Assembly: GCA_002415785.1 (NCBI GenBank)
Contig: DIAJ01000047.1
Span: forward strand, 1-64,000
Source of the DNA: Flavobacteriales bacterium UBA5081
GTDB lineage: Bacteria; Bacteroidota; Bacteroidia; Flavobacteriales_E; Vicingaceae
Direction: 5' to 3'
Length of the DNA stretch: 64,000 nt
A program made the translations under genes and the position numbers. Below the pieces are notes generated by a model that was given only the letters and a program-made list of their open reading frames with translations, did no database searches and was not told where the DNA came from. Below, piece by piece: positions 50,948-59,285 of this stretch (position 1 is the first letter of the stretch; every line of letters starts with the position of its first letter).

Positions 50948-52771
50948 CTATTCATCTGAAAAATTGCGAAGTACTTTTCGATAGGCATTAAATAGTTTCG
51001 ATTTAGAAACAAATCCCACGTACTTTTCGTTGTCGATTACCGGCAAATTCCAAGCGCCACTTTCATTAAACTTTTTCATTACTAAATCCATTGAATCACT
51101 TGATGAAACATGAGTAGGATAGCTACTCATCAATTCTTTTACCAATACTTTATCGTACTGGTTTGGATCAAACATAATTTGTCGGATATCATCTAGCAAA
51201 ACTACTCCTGCGAGACTTCCATCTTCTTCTACCACTGGAAAAATATTCCTTCGACTACTGGAAACTGTATTTACCAACTGCCGAAGTGTATCATCGGGAT
51301 GTACTCTTGAGAAATCCTTTTCCACTTCGGTTTGAAGTTTCATTAAAGTCAAGACGGCCTTGTCTTTGTCGTGCGTAATAAGCTCTCCTCTTTTAGCTAA
51401 TAACATATTATATAAAGAGTGTGGGTTATAATAGCGCGAAGTCATAAAAGATATAGCGGCAGTTAACATCAATGGAATAATCAGCTCATAACCTCCGGTA
51501 ATTTCTGCAATTAAGAAAAGCGCTGTTAATGGGGCGTGTAAAATTCCTGCAATCACACCTCCCATTCCTACTAGAGTAAAATTTTTCTCAGAAATACCGA
51601 TAAAAGACAAAAGGTTTACTGCTTTTGCAAAAACAAAGCCCAGCACAGAACCCATAAACAATGAAGGAGCAAAAACACCACCAATTCCACCTGCGCCGAT
51701 AGTTATGGAAGTTGCTAGGGCTTTCATAAAAGTAACTCCCAGTAAAAATAACATAACGACCCAGAGCATATCGCTGTATTCTTGAAACAAACTGCCCTGC
51801 AACAACGCATTTGCATCTCCATTGAGCATTTGTTTAATGGAGTCAAAACCTTCACCATAGAGTGGAGGAAAAAGAAAAATGAGCAAACCTAATGCAATAG
51901 CGCCAATAGCAACTCGCTTAAAGCGACCTCTAATGCGATCAAACTTACTTTCAATCGACCAAAAAACTTTGTTAAAGTAGACCGACATCATGCCGCTGAG
52001 AATTCCAAGCAATATATAAAAAGGTAAATCTCCAAGGGTGAATTTCTCAGTTAGCTCTATGCTAAAAAGCGACTGATCACCCAACATAAAAGCAGAGGTT
52101 AGGGCGGCAGAAACCGATGCCATTAAAAGCGGAATGAGCGAAGCAGCTGTAAGATCGAGCATAATCACTTCTAAAGCAAAAACAATGGCAGCAATGGGAG
52201 CATTAAAAATTCCGGACATGGCTCCTGCAGCTCCACAGCCCAACATTAAAGTTGTTACTTTATAATTCATTCTAGTTGCTTTCGCCAAATTGGAACCAAT
52301 GGCAGAACTAGATCCCACTGTTGGTCCTTCCAATCCAACAGACCCACCAAATCCAACGGTAATCATACTAGTCAACAGCGAAGCATAAGTTGACTTTAGA
52401 GGTATGCGAGAGTTTTTGCTTGAAATTGCGTAAAGTGTTGAGGGAATTCCATGTCTGACCTTTTTCTTAACGATATATTTTACCACTAAAACAGTTAGTA
52501 AAACTCCAATGCCGGGGTAAACAAAATACAATATACTTTGATAATCAGCCACCCAATCAGAGCGAATGAGCAACTGAATAAGGTGTACCATGTTTTTAAG
52601 TAAAATGGCTGCCACACCTGAAGAAAAACCCACTAAAATACTTAAGAGAATTACAAACTGACGATCAGTCATGTGTTTGTGGCGCCATACCAAAAAGCTT
52701 CGCAAGAATTTACGCGCTTTTATAGCAATGAGCTGTTGAATTTTAAGCCAACGGTTTTGCCACTTTTGCAT
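50948..52771 (-). CDS. ClC-family chloride channel/transporter with CBS domain pair
   Basis: 607 residues from the ATG at 52771; an upstream TTG at 52798 would add nine residues. ClC signature blocks: VRHGIPSTL, GGSVGLEGPTVGSSSAIG with the gating Glu, NAPIAAIVFALEV and GAGGIGGVFAPSLFMG. The C-terminal 150 residues form two CBS domains, which in ClC proteins bind nucleotides and tune gating. An inner-membrane chloride channel or H+/Cl- exchanger; the sequence does not settle which. Confidence 0.9.
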   Translation of the reverse strand: MQKWQNRWLKIQQLIAIKARKFLRSFLVWRHKHMTDRQFVILLSILVGFSSGVAAILLKNMVHLIQLLIRSDWVADYQSILYFVYPGIGVLLTVLVVKYIVKKKVRHGIPSTLYAISSKNSRIPLKSTYASLLTSMITVGFGGSVGLEGPTVGSSSAIGSNLAKATRMNYKVTTLMLGCGAAGAMSGIFNAPIAAIVFALEVIMLDLTAASLIPLLMASVSAALTSAFMLGDQSLFSIELTEKFTLGDLPFYILLGILSGMMSVYFNKVFWSIESKFDRIRGRFKRVAIGAIALGLLIFLFPPLYGEGFDSIKQMLNGDANALLQGSLFQEYSDMLWVVMLFLLGVTFMKALATSITIGAGGIGGVFAPSLFMGSVLGFVFAKAVNLLSFIGISEKNFTLVGMGGVIAGILHAPLTALFLIAEITGGYELIIPLMLTAAISFMTSRYYNPHSLYNMLLAKRGELITHDKDKAVLTLMKLQTEVEKDFSRVHPDDTLRQLVNTVSSSRRNIFPVVEEDGSLAGVVLLDDIRQIMFDPNQYDKVLVKELMSSYPTHVSSSDSMDLVMKKFNESGAWNLPVIDNEKYVGFVSKSKLFNAYRKVLRNFSDE

Positions 52772-52814
52772 TTTAGATTTCAATTGATTCCCTCGCAATT
52801 GAGTTTAATTTTTG

Positions 52815-54767
52815 TTAGCGCAAAACTATGCGACCTAATTCATTTCCCAAAGCTTTTTTTGCCTGAAGTAAACGACTGATTTCTTCGTAAATAGATTCGT
52901 AATTATCCGGATTCTCTTTTAAAGCGGCTTGCATATCCTCCAACATTTGCTGCACTTTGGTTAATCGCCAAGAGCAAACACCACGATGAACTTTTTTCTG
53001 TAAGATTTCTTCTTCTTTTAAGGTGAGAATTTGGTGCTTGTCGTACCAGTTTATACTTAGCGTATATTTATCCATTAAGCACTCAATAGCAAAACTGCTC
53101 AATTCTTTGTCTTCGTTGGAAACCAATGTATTTTCTACCACTGAAGTTTCACTTTCTACAGCAGTTTTAAAAAGAGCATAAATTTTATCAAAAAGCGGAT
53201 GCGTAAAACTCAAATTGTCTTCTTCCATTTCAAAAACAACATATTCAGCTACTGTTAAAACAATTGCTTCATCATCATCTTTTTCTTTTGGTATTTCTAC
53301 ATCTTGATTGCCGAACTTTATCAACGTACGGATAATATCTTCCTCTTGATAGATGAGTGGCTTTTCTTGTGGCTTTGGTTTCTCCTGAAGAAAAGTGGTG
53401 TCATCAGTTACTCCAAAATCTTCTCTTTTCTCTTCCCGCTCTTTGTTTTGAATTTTCTTACTGAGTGTATTCCGCCGAACCTTATTCAACTCGCTCATTA
53501 ATGCTTGCTCAGAAATATCTAAAATATCGCCACTTTCCTGAATGTAAACTGAGCGTGCTATAGGGTCGGGAATAAGCGCAATGCTATTGACAATTTCCTT
53601 AATTAAGGAAGCTCTTTTCATTGGGTCTTTCCCCACCTCACTCACCAGTAGACTAGTTTTAAAACGAATGAAATCTTGAGCGTTCTCTTTTAAAAAACTA
53701 CTTAACTCTTCAGTACTCTTGCTTCTGGCAAAAGAGTCGGGATCTTCTCCTTCGGGGAAGGCAAGCACCTTTACATTCATGCCTTCCTCCAAAATCATAT
53801 CAATTCCGCGAAAAGCTGCTTTAATTCCCGCAGTGTCGCCATCAAAAAGTATTGTTATGTTGGGAGTATAGCGTTTAATTAGCCGAATTTGCTCCGTAGT
53901 TAAGGATGTCCCCGATGAAGCCACTACATTCTCTACTCCATTTTGGTGAAAAGAAATCACATCGGTATAACCTTCTACCAAATAACATAAATCTTTTTCA
54001 ATAATGGTCTTCTTCGCCAGATTTAAGCCATATAAAACACGGCTTTTATGATAAATCTCCGACTCAGGAGAATTGAGGTATTTAGCCGTTTTTTTGTCGG
54101 CAGAAAGTGTTCTTCCCCCAAAGCCAATCACTCTTCCCGAAATATTTTGGATGGGAAACATCACTCTTCCTTTAAAGCGATCGAAGTGTTTTTCTCCTTT
54201 AACGATTGTCAGTCCGGTTTTTTCGAGATAATCTAATTTATAGCCTTTATCTAGTGCGGCTTTAGTAAAAGCCTCCCATTCATCAGGGCTGTAGCCCAAT
54301 TTGAATTTTTCGATGGTTTCTTCTCTAAAGCCTCTTTCCTTAAAGTAGCTCAGTCCAATTGCTCTACCATTTTCCGTTTCTTTTAGCTGTTGTTGAAAAT
54401 ATTCAGCCGCAAACTGAGTAACGATAAACAGACTTTCCTTTTCGTTGGCTTGCTGAATTTGTTCTGCGCTCTGCTCTTCTTCTTCAATTTCAATGTTGTA
54501 CTTATCGGCCAAATATTTGAGCGCTTCCGGATAAGTGTAATGCTCATGATCCATGATAAAATTAGCAGCACCTCCCGCCTTACCACAACCAAAACATTTG
54601 TAAATCCCTTTGGCAGGAGAAACGGTAAACGAAGGCGTTTTTTCGTTGTGAAACGGACAAAGTCCCAGCAAATTTGCACCCCTCTTCTTGAGGTTAACAA
54701 AATCGCCAACAACCTCCTCTACCCTTGCCGTTTCAAGGATTTCATCAACCGTTTGTTTTGGAATCAA
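52815..54767 (-). CDS. dnaG: DNA primase
   Basis: 650 residues. N-terminal CHC2 zinc finger (Cys37, His40, Cys58, Cys61), primase core with the ERGFREETIEKFKLGYSP block, Toprim domain (VEGYTDVISFHQNGVENVVASSG, DGDTAGIKA) and a C-terminal DnaB-interaction region. It makes RNA primers for replication. The consensus start MIPKQTVDE is encoded with a TTG at 54767; an in-frame stop lies upstream and no better ATG is available. Confidence 0.95.
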   Translation of the reverse strand: MIPKQTVDEILETARVEEVVGDFVNLKKRGANLLGLCPFHNEKTPSFTVSPAKGIYKCFGCGKAGGAANFIMDHEHYTYPEALKYLADKYNIEIEEEEQSAEQIQQANEKESLFIVTQFAAEYFQQQLKETENGRAIGLSYFKERGFREETIEKFKLGYSPDEWEAFTKAALDKGYKLDYLEKTGLTIVKGEKHFDRFKGRVMFPIQNISGRVIGFGGRTLSADKKTAKYLNSPESEIYHKSRVLYGLNLAKKTIIEKDLCYLVEGYTDVISFHQNGVENVVASSGTSLTTEQIRLIKRYTPNITILFDGDTAGIKAAFRGIDMILEEGMNVKVLAFPEGEDPDSFARSKSTEELSSFLKENAQDFIRFKTSLLVSEVGKDPMKRASLIKEIVNSIALIPDPIARSVYIQESGDILDISEQALMSELNKVRRNTLSKKIQNKEREEKREDFGVTDDTTFLQEKPKPQEKPLIYQEEDIIRTLIKFGNQDVEIPKEKDDDEAIVLTVAEYVVFEMEEDNLSFTHPLFDKIYALFKTAVESETSVVENTLVSNEDKELSSFAIECLMDKYTLSINWYDKHQILTLKEEEILQKKVHRGVCSWRLTKVQQMLEDMQAALKENPDNYESIYEEISRLLQAKKALGNELGRIVLR

Positions 54768-54844
54768 TTCGCTAAATTTTTGTAAACGAAGTTACCATTG
54801 AAAGGTGAAAGATGAAATAGGAAGTGAGAAAGTTTTATTGTTAG

Positions 54845-54897
54845 ACCGATAATTAGTTTAAACTAATCATTTGTATTAAGAAAATATCGGTTTTTTT
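54845..54897 (+). terminator. Nested palindrome with T tract upstream of dnaG
   Basis: ACCGATA (54845-54851) pairs with TATCGGT (54885-54891), enclosing a perfect 16-bp palindrome ATTAGTTTAAACTAAT (54852-54867), and is followed by T7 on +. It has terminator form on +, though no + gene precedes it nearby. It could instead be a regulatory palindrome between the MORN lipoprotein gene stop and dnaG. Confidence 0.35.
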
Positions 54898-54911
54898 ATA
54901 ACTTCCACACC

Positions 54912-55334
54912 CTACTTTAACTCCAACCTCAATGAATCTTCAGCACTAAGCATTTTGTCGAGGTCAATTTCTTTCACTAAGGTGCCGTCGTCTTCCCAAA
55001 CTTTCCATTTTCCTACACGCAAATCGTTTTTGTATTGACCTTCAATTTTCTTTTTTCCGTTTTCATAATAAACGATTGCATAGCCATTTCTTTCACCGTG
55101 AACATATTTGCCTTCACTCCACTTCATTCCATTGTCATAGTAGTAAGTCCATTTGCCGTGGCGCTTACCATTTACTTTTCTGCCTTCTAGTTTTTTTAAA
55201 CCGTTGGGATATCGTTCAAGATAATCTTCACTCTGTGGAGCTTGATTTTGCTCTTTGTCTTCATTGGTATTCTTCTCAGTTGAACAAGCAGTTAAAACAA
55301 AAAGCCCAAAGGCTAAAATGAAAATTTTTCTCAT
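54912..55334 (-). CDS. MORN-repeat lipoprotein (YwqK-like)
   Basis: 140 residues. The lipoprotein signal ends at Cys17 (FVLTAC). It then carries three to four MORN-type repeats of the form NGxxKxEGxYxxGKxxGxWxYYYxNG (about residues 40-125), the pattern of YwqK-family proteins. These repeats fold into a beta sheet and are often surface binding modules in Bacteroidota. It lies 5 bases downstream of the polyprenyl synthase gene, in the same direction. The specific role is unknown. Confidence 0.8.
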   Translation of the reverse strand: MRKIFILAFGLFVLTACSTEKNTNEDKEQNQAPQSEDYLERYPNGLKKLEGRKVNGKRHGKWTYYYDNGMKWSEGKYVHGERNGYAIVYYENGKKKIEGQYKNDLRVGKWKVWEDDGTLVKEIDLDKMLSAEDSLRLELK

Positions 55335-55339
55335 TTAAT

Positions 55340-56317
55340 TTACTTTTTGCGTTCTGTCGTAAATAAAACTAAATTTTTAAGTGACTCTCTAGCTTCGTTT
55401 TCCGGGAATTCATTTAAAATGCTCAAGGCCTCATCGCGATAAGCGTACATTTTTTCGCTTGCATATTGAATTCCGCCGGATTGCAAGACAAAATTAATCA
55501 CCTCTTGCACTTTTTTATCGTCGTTGTTGTTGTTTTTAACGGTATTTATAATTTTTCTGCGTTCCCTTTTAGGAGCTTGAGAAAGCGCATGAATCAATGG
55601 CAAGGTCATTTTCTTCTCCTTGATGTCGATGCCGCTCGGCTTTCCAATATCTTCACCTGAACCGTAGTCAAATAAATCGTCTTTGATTTGAAAACAAATG
55701 CCCACTTTTTCACCGAAAAGTCGCATTCTTTCTACCGTTTCCACATTTTGGTTAGCCGCTTTTGCACCGGTGGCACAACAAGAAGCAATTAAAGTGGCTG
55801 TTTTTTTTGTAATGATGTCGAAATACACCTCTTCGCTTATGTCCAAGCGTCGTGCTTTTTCAATTTGAAGTAGCTCACCCTCGCTCATCAATTTAACGGA
55901 AGTACTCACGATTTTCAATAAATCGAACTCCTCATTTTCCACAGAAAGTAACAAGCCGCGTGAGAGCAAATAATCTCCCACTAAAACGGCAATTTTGTTT
56001 TTCCACAGTGCATTTATGCTGAAAAAACCACGGCGCTTGTAGGCTTCATCCACTACATCATCGTGCACCAAAGTAGCCGTGTGTAATAATTCAATCAAAG
56101 AGGCCGCTCGATAGGTTGAATCGGTGGTTTCTCCAAATAATTTAGAGGATAAAAAGACAAACATCGGGCGCATTTGTTTGCCTTTTCGCTTAACAATATA
56201 ATGCGTGATTTTATCCAACAATGGAACGGAAGACTTCATGCTGTCGCGGAAATGCTTTTCGAAAGACTGCATTTCTTCTTTTATCGGCGCTTTAATTTGA
56301 TTGAGGCTTATTTCCAT
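55340..56317 (-). CDS. All-trans polyprenyl diphosphate synthase
   Basis: 325 residues of the long-chain trans-prenyltransferase family: first Asp-rich motif HDDVVDEA (Asp86, Asp87, Asp90) with the upstream KGKQMRP, and second motif IKDDLFDYG near residue 215. It extends isoprenoid chains for the menaquinone side chain. Small residues before the first motif (LIELLHTATLVHDD) suggest a long product. It lies 18 bases after rlmN. Confidence 0.9.
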   Translation of the reverse strand: MEISLNQIKAPIKEEMQSFEKHFRDSMKSSVPLLDKITHYIVKRKGKQMRPMFVFLSSKLFGETTDSTYRAASLIELLHTATLVHDDVVDEAYKRRGFFSINALWKNKIAVLVGDYLLSRGLLLSVENEEFDLLKIVSTSVKLMSEGELLQIEKARRLDISEEVYFDIITKKTATLIASCCATGAKAANQNVETVERMRLFGEKVGICFQIKDDLFDYGSGEDIGKPSGIDIKEKKMTLPLIHALSQAPKRERRKIINTVKNNNNDDKKVQEVINFVLQSGGIQYASEKMYAYRDEALSILNEFPENEARESLKNLVLFTTERKK

Positions 56318-56335
56318 TGGGAAGACAAAAATAGT

Positions 56336-57400
56336 TTAATCCTTTTTAATGGCTCCATTTTTATTTGCCAATTGTCCGCAAGCAGCATCAATGTCTTTAC
56401 CTCTGCTTCTGCGAATATTAACCACCAAACCCTTGCTTTCTAAATAAGCAGCAAAGGCATCAACTTTTTTGGGGTCGGCTTGTTGAAATTCACCTTCATC
56501 AATAGGGTTGTATTCAATGATATTGATTTTACAAGGTATGTGTTTGCAAAATTCAGCTAATTCACGAGCATCCTCAATTTCATCATTAAAGTCTCTGAAA
56601 ATAATATATTCGTAAGTAACTCTGTTTTTTGTTTTCTGAAAATAGTGTTTCAATGCCTCAGCTAAAACTTCCAAATTGTTCTGCTCATTGATGGGCATGA
56701 TTTTACTTCGCTTTTCATCATTTGCCGCATGCAGCGAGAGCGCAAGGTTAAACTTTACTTCATCATCGCCCAAACGCCGAATCATTTTGGCAATTCCCGC
56801 AGTAGAAACAGTAATTCGCTTTGGAGACATCCCCAAGCCATCTTCAGCAGTAATTCGGTCAATCGACTTAATCATTTGACTGTAGTTGAGCAGTGGTTCG
56901 CCCATTCCCATGTATACGATATTCGATAAAGGCTGATTGTAGTGTTTTTCCGCTTGTTCTTTAATAATTGCGACCTGATCGTAAATTTCATCAAAGCGAA
57001 TATTTCGCATGAGTTTTAGTTTGCCGGTAGCACAGAATTTACACGAAAGGCTACAGCCGATTTGCGAAGAAATACAAGCAGTCATTCGATCGGTAGCAGG
57101 AATAAGTACACCTTCGGTGATTTTTCCATCCGCCAACTGAAAAGCATTTTTTATGGTTCTGTCTGAGCTGATTTGCTCCTCCGCCAAAGTAACTGCCGGT
57201 AAGTCAAAATGTCTATCTAAAAATTCGCGTAGTGATTTGGAGAGATTCGTCATCTGCTCAAAATTGCGCGCAGACTTTTGCCAAAGCCATTCGTATAGCT
57301 GCTTAGCGCGAAAAGCTTTTTCTCCGTTTTCGGTAAAAAACGCTTGCATTTCAACCAAAGATAAATCGCGAATATTTCTCTTTTTAGCCTGCTCAATCAT
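56336..57400 (-). CDS. rlmN: 23S rRNA (adenine(2503)-C(2))-methyltransferase
   Basis: 354 residues from the ATG at 57400; a TTG at 57409 also opens the frame. Radical SAM motif CSLSCKFC (Cys116, Cys120, Cys123), GMGEPLLNY SAM-binding stretch and RGKDIDAACGQLA with the second catalytic Cys near the C-terminus. It methylates A2503 of 23S rRNA and A37 of some tRNAs, supporting translation accuracy. First gene of a - group with the polyprenyl synthase and MORN lipoprotein. Confidence 0.95.
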   Translation of the reverse strand: MIEQAKKRNIRDLSLVEMQAFFTENGEKAFRAKQLYEWLWQKSARNFEQMTNLSKSLREFLDRHFDLPAVTLAEEQISSDRTIKNAFQLADGKITEGVLIPATDRMTACISSQIGCSLSCKFCATGKLKLMRNIRFDEIYDQVAIIKEQAEKHYNQPLSNIVYMGMGEPLLNYSQMIKSIDRITAEDGLGMSPKRITVSTAGIAKMIRRLGDDEVKFNLALSLHAANDEKRSKIMPINEQNNLEVLAEALKHYFQKTKNRVTYEYIIFRDFNDEIEDARELAEFCKHIPCKINIIEYNPIDEGEFQQADPKKVDAFAAYLESKGLVVNIRRSRGKDIDAACGQLANKNGAIKKD

Positions 57401-57494
57401 AAGCCGCAAAGTTAATCTTTATTTTTGCCCTTAGAAAATGGAGTACATTTATTGACTTACTGATTTCAAACCAAAAAAAGTGTAAATTAGTATC

Positions 57495-57710
57495 ATGGAA
57501 ACTTTAAGAATTGAGCTTTTAAATCCAAAAGCAAAGAAAATATTAAATAGTTTAAAGGAACTTAAGCTCATTAAGATTAAAAAATCAAATTTTTCTCGAG
57601 AAAAGTTTATTGAGTTTCTAAAAGAAACACGTCAAGATGAAACTTTAAGTCTTGAAGAAATCCAAAAAGAAGTTGAAGCAGTTAGAGATAAAAGAACTAA
57701 TACAAAGTGA
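57495..57710 (+). CDS. Antitoxin-like small protein upstream of PIN toxin
   Basis: 71 residues: a short beta start (METLRIELLNPKAKKIL), then charged helices with SFSREKFIEFLKE-like spacing and a long acidic helix. It resembles the small partner proteins of PIN_3 toxins. Its stop overlaps the GTG start of the PIN gene (GTGA), the standard arrangement of a toxin-antitoxin pair with antitoxin first. Confidence 0.75.
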   Translation: METLRIELLNPKAKKILNSLKELKLIKIKKSNFSREKFIEFLKETRQDETLSLEEIQKEVEAVRDKRTNTK

Positions 57711-58111
57711 GAGTCATTCTCGATACTAATATCTGGATTAGCTTCCTCATATCAAAAAAGCTAGACTGGTTAGATGAGTTATTAATTAATGAAAACTTCG
57801 TTTTTTTGTTTAGCGAACTCCTCTTCAAAGAGTTCCTTGATGTAGCTGATAGACCAAAGATTAGAAAATATTTCAAAACAAAAAAGTTAATTCAAGTTAT
57901 AAACTATTTTGAATCTTATGGTGAAATTATACACACTTCTACATCTCTGAATATCTGCAGAGATCCGCGAGATAATTTTTTATTAGATTTAGCTGTAGAT
58001 GGGCAAGCAAATTATTTAGTTAGCGGAGATGAAGATTTGCTTACATTAAAAGCAATTAAGAAATGTAACATTATCAGCCTTAAGCAATTTAAGGAAATCG
58101 CTTATGAGTAA
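57707..58111 (+). CDS. PIN-domain ribonuclease toxin (VapC/PIN_3 type)
   Basis: 134 residues, GTG start. PIN fold with the acidic site: Asp6 (VILDTNIW), Glu42 (FKEFLDV), Asp86/Asp89 (CRDPRDNF) and Asp108-Asp110 (SGDEDLL). It belongs with the COG1569-like putative toxins, predicted to cut RNA when not held by the antitoxin. Start overlaps the antitoxin stop by 4 bases. Its own stop is 8 bases inside the downstream amidohydrolase gene, so the pair is embedded in a host operon. Confidence 0.85.
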   Translation: MRVILDTNIWISFLISKKLDWLDELLINENFVFLFSELLFKEFLDVADRPKIRKYFKTKKLIQVINYFESYGEIIHTSTSLNICRDPRDNFLLDLAVDGQANYLVSGDEDLLTLKAIKKCNIISLKQFKEIAYE

Positions 58112-59276
58112 AAGATACCTAAAAGCGCCAATTATTTTCACCGGAAAAGGCGAAAAATTAAAGGATGCCACATTAGTGCTCAATAGTAACGGTATAGTAG
58201 AAGAAGTTGGACAAAACATAACTGTTCCGGAAGGTAGTTTAGAGTGCTTTGAGGGAGCGCTATGTCCCGGCTTTATCAATACACATTGTCACCTTGAATT
58301 ATCTCATTTAAAAGGTAAAGTTCAAGAAAAAACCAAGCTCAATGGTTTTATTCAAGAGCTACAATCCATTCGGCATGCTGAGGAGAAAGAAATTGTTGAC
58401 GCATTGAATGAAGCAGATCTACAAATGCAGAAAAATGGAATTGTAGCTGTTGGGGATATCTGTAATGATGCGGTCAGCTTTCAGCGCAAGGCAAGCTCTC
58501 CGATCCACTACCACAGTTTTATTGAGCTTTTTGCTTTTGACTCGGAAAGAGCCGACACTGTTTTTAATGAAGGGCTAGATCTGAAATTAAAAGCCAAAGA
58601 GGCTGAAATTGCTTCATCCATTGTTCCTCACGCACCTTATTCGGTATCCGATTTATTGCTTGAGAAGATTTCGAGTTTAGCAGAAAATAAACCTCTTAGT
58701 ATACATAATCAGGAAACTCAAGCAGAAAATAGCATGTTTCAAAAAGGCGAAGGAGCTATGATTGATTTGCTGTCTAATTTCGGCTTAGACAAAGCTACTT
58801 ATCCGTTCAGTGGTAAGAGTTCACTTCAAAGTTATTTGGCTAAAATTCCGAAAAACACTCCTTTGCTTTTGGTGCATAATACTTTTACTTCTGCGGAAGA
58901 CATTGAGTTTGCTGAAAAAGCTCATCAAAACCTTTATTGGTGTTTTTGCCCGCTTGCCAACAATTACATTGAAGGTCGTTTGCCGGACATTCCGGCTTTT
59001 GTAAAAGCTAATGTTCGTTGCACTATAGGAACCGACAGTTTTGCTTCTAATCATCAATTGAGCATTTTGGAAGAAATGAAGTGTATTCAGCAAGCATTCC
59101 CGCAAATTGAGCTAAATACACTAATAAAATGGGCCTGTCAGAACGGAGCTGATTTTCTAGGTTTACCCCAAATGGGCTGTTTTGAAAAAGGCAAAAACCC
59201 CGGGGTAAATTGGATTAAAAATTTAAACGAAAATGATGAACTTACACAGGATTCAGAAGTGGAGCGGGTGATGTAA
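58104..59276 (+). CDS. Amidohydrolase-family metal-dependent deaminase
   Basis: 390 residues of the ATZ/TRZ-like amidohydrolases: PGFINTHCHLELSHL metal site, HAPYSVSDLL, SIHNQET, HNTFTS and GTDSFASNHQLSI, all expected metal and catalytic residues. Similar Bacteroidota proteins include aminodeoxyfutalosine deaminase (MqnF-like) of the alternative menaquinone route and other purine or pterin deaminases; the substrate is not certain. It overlaps the PIN toxin gene by 8 bases and converges on the DUF3857 operon with 9 bases between. Confidence 0.8.
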   Translation: MSKRYLKAPIIFTGKGEKLKDATLVLNSNGIVEEVGQNITVPEGSLECFEGALCPGFINTHCHLELSHLKGKVQEKTKLNGFIQELQSIRHAEEKEIVDALNEADLQMQKNGIVAVGDICNDAVSFQRKASSPIHYHSFIELFAFDSERADTVFNEGLDLKLKAKEAEIASSIVPHAPYSVSDLLLEKISSLAENKPLSIHNQETQAENSMFQKGEGAMIDLLSNFGLDKATYPFSGKSSLQSYLAKIPKNTPLLLVHNTFTSAEDIEFAEKAHQNLYWCFCPLANNYIEGRLPDIPAFVKANVRCTIGTDSFASNHQLSILEEMKCIQQAFPQIELNTLIKWACQNGADFLGLPQMGCFEKGKNPGVNWIKNLNENDELTQDSEVERVM

Positions 59277-59285
59277 AAACAAATC

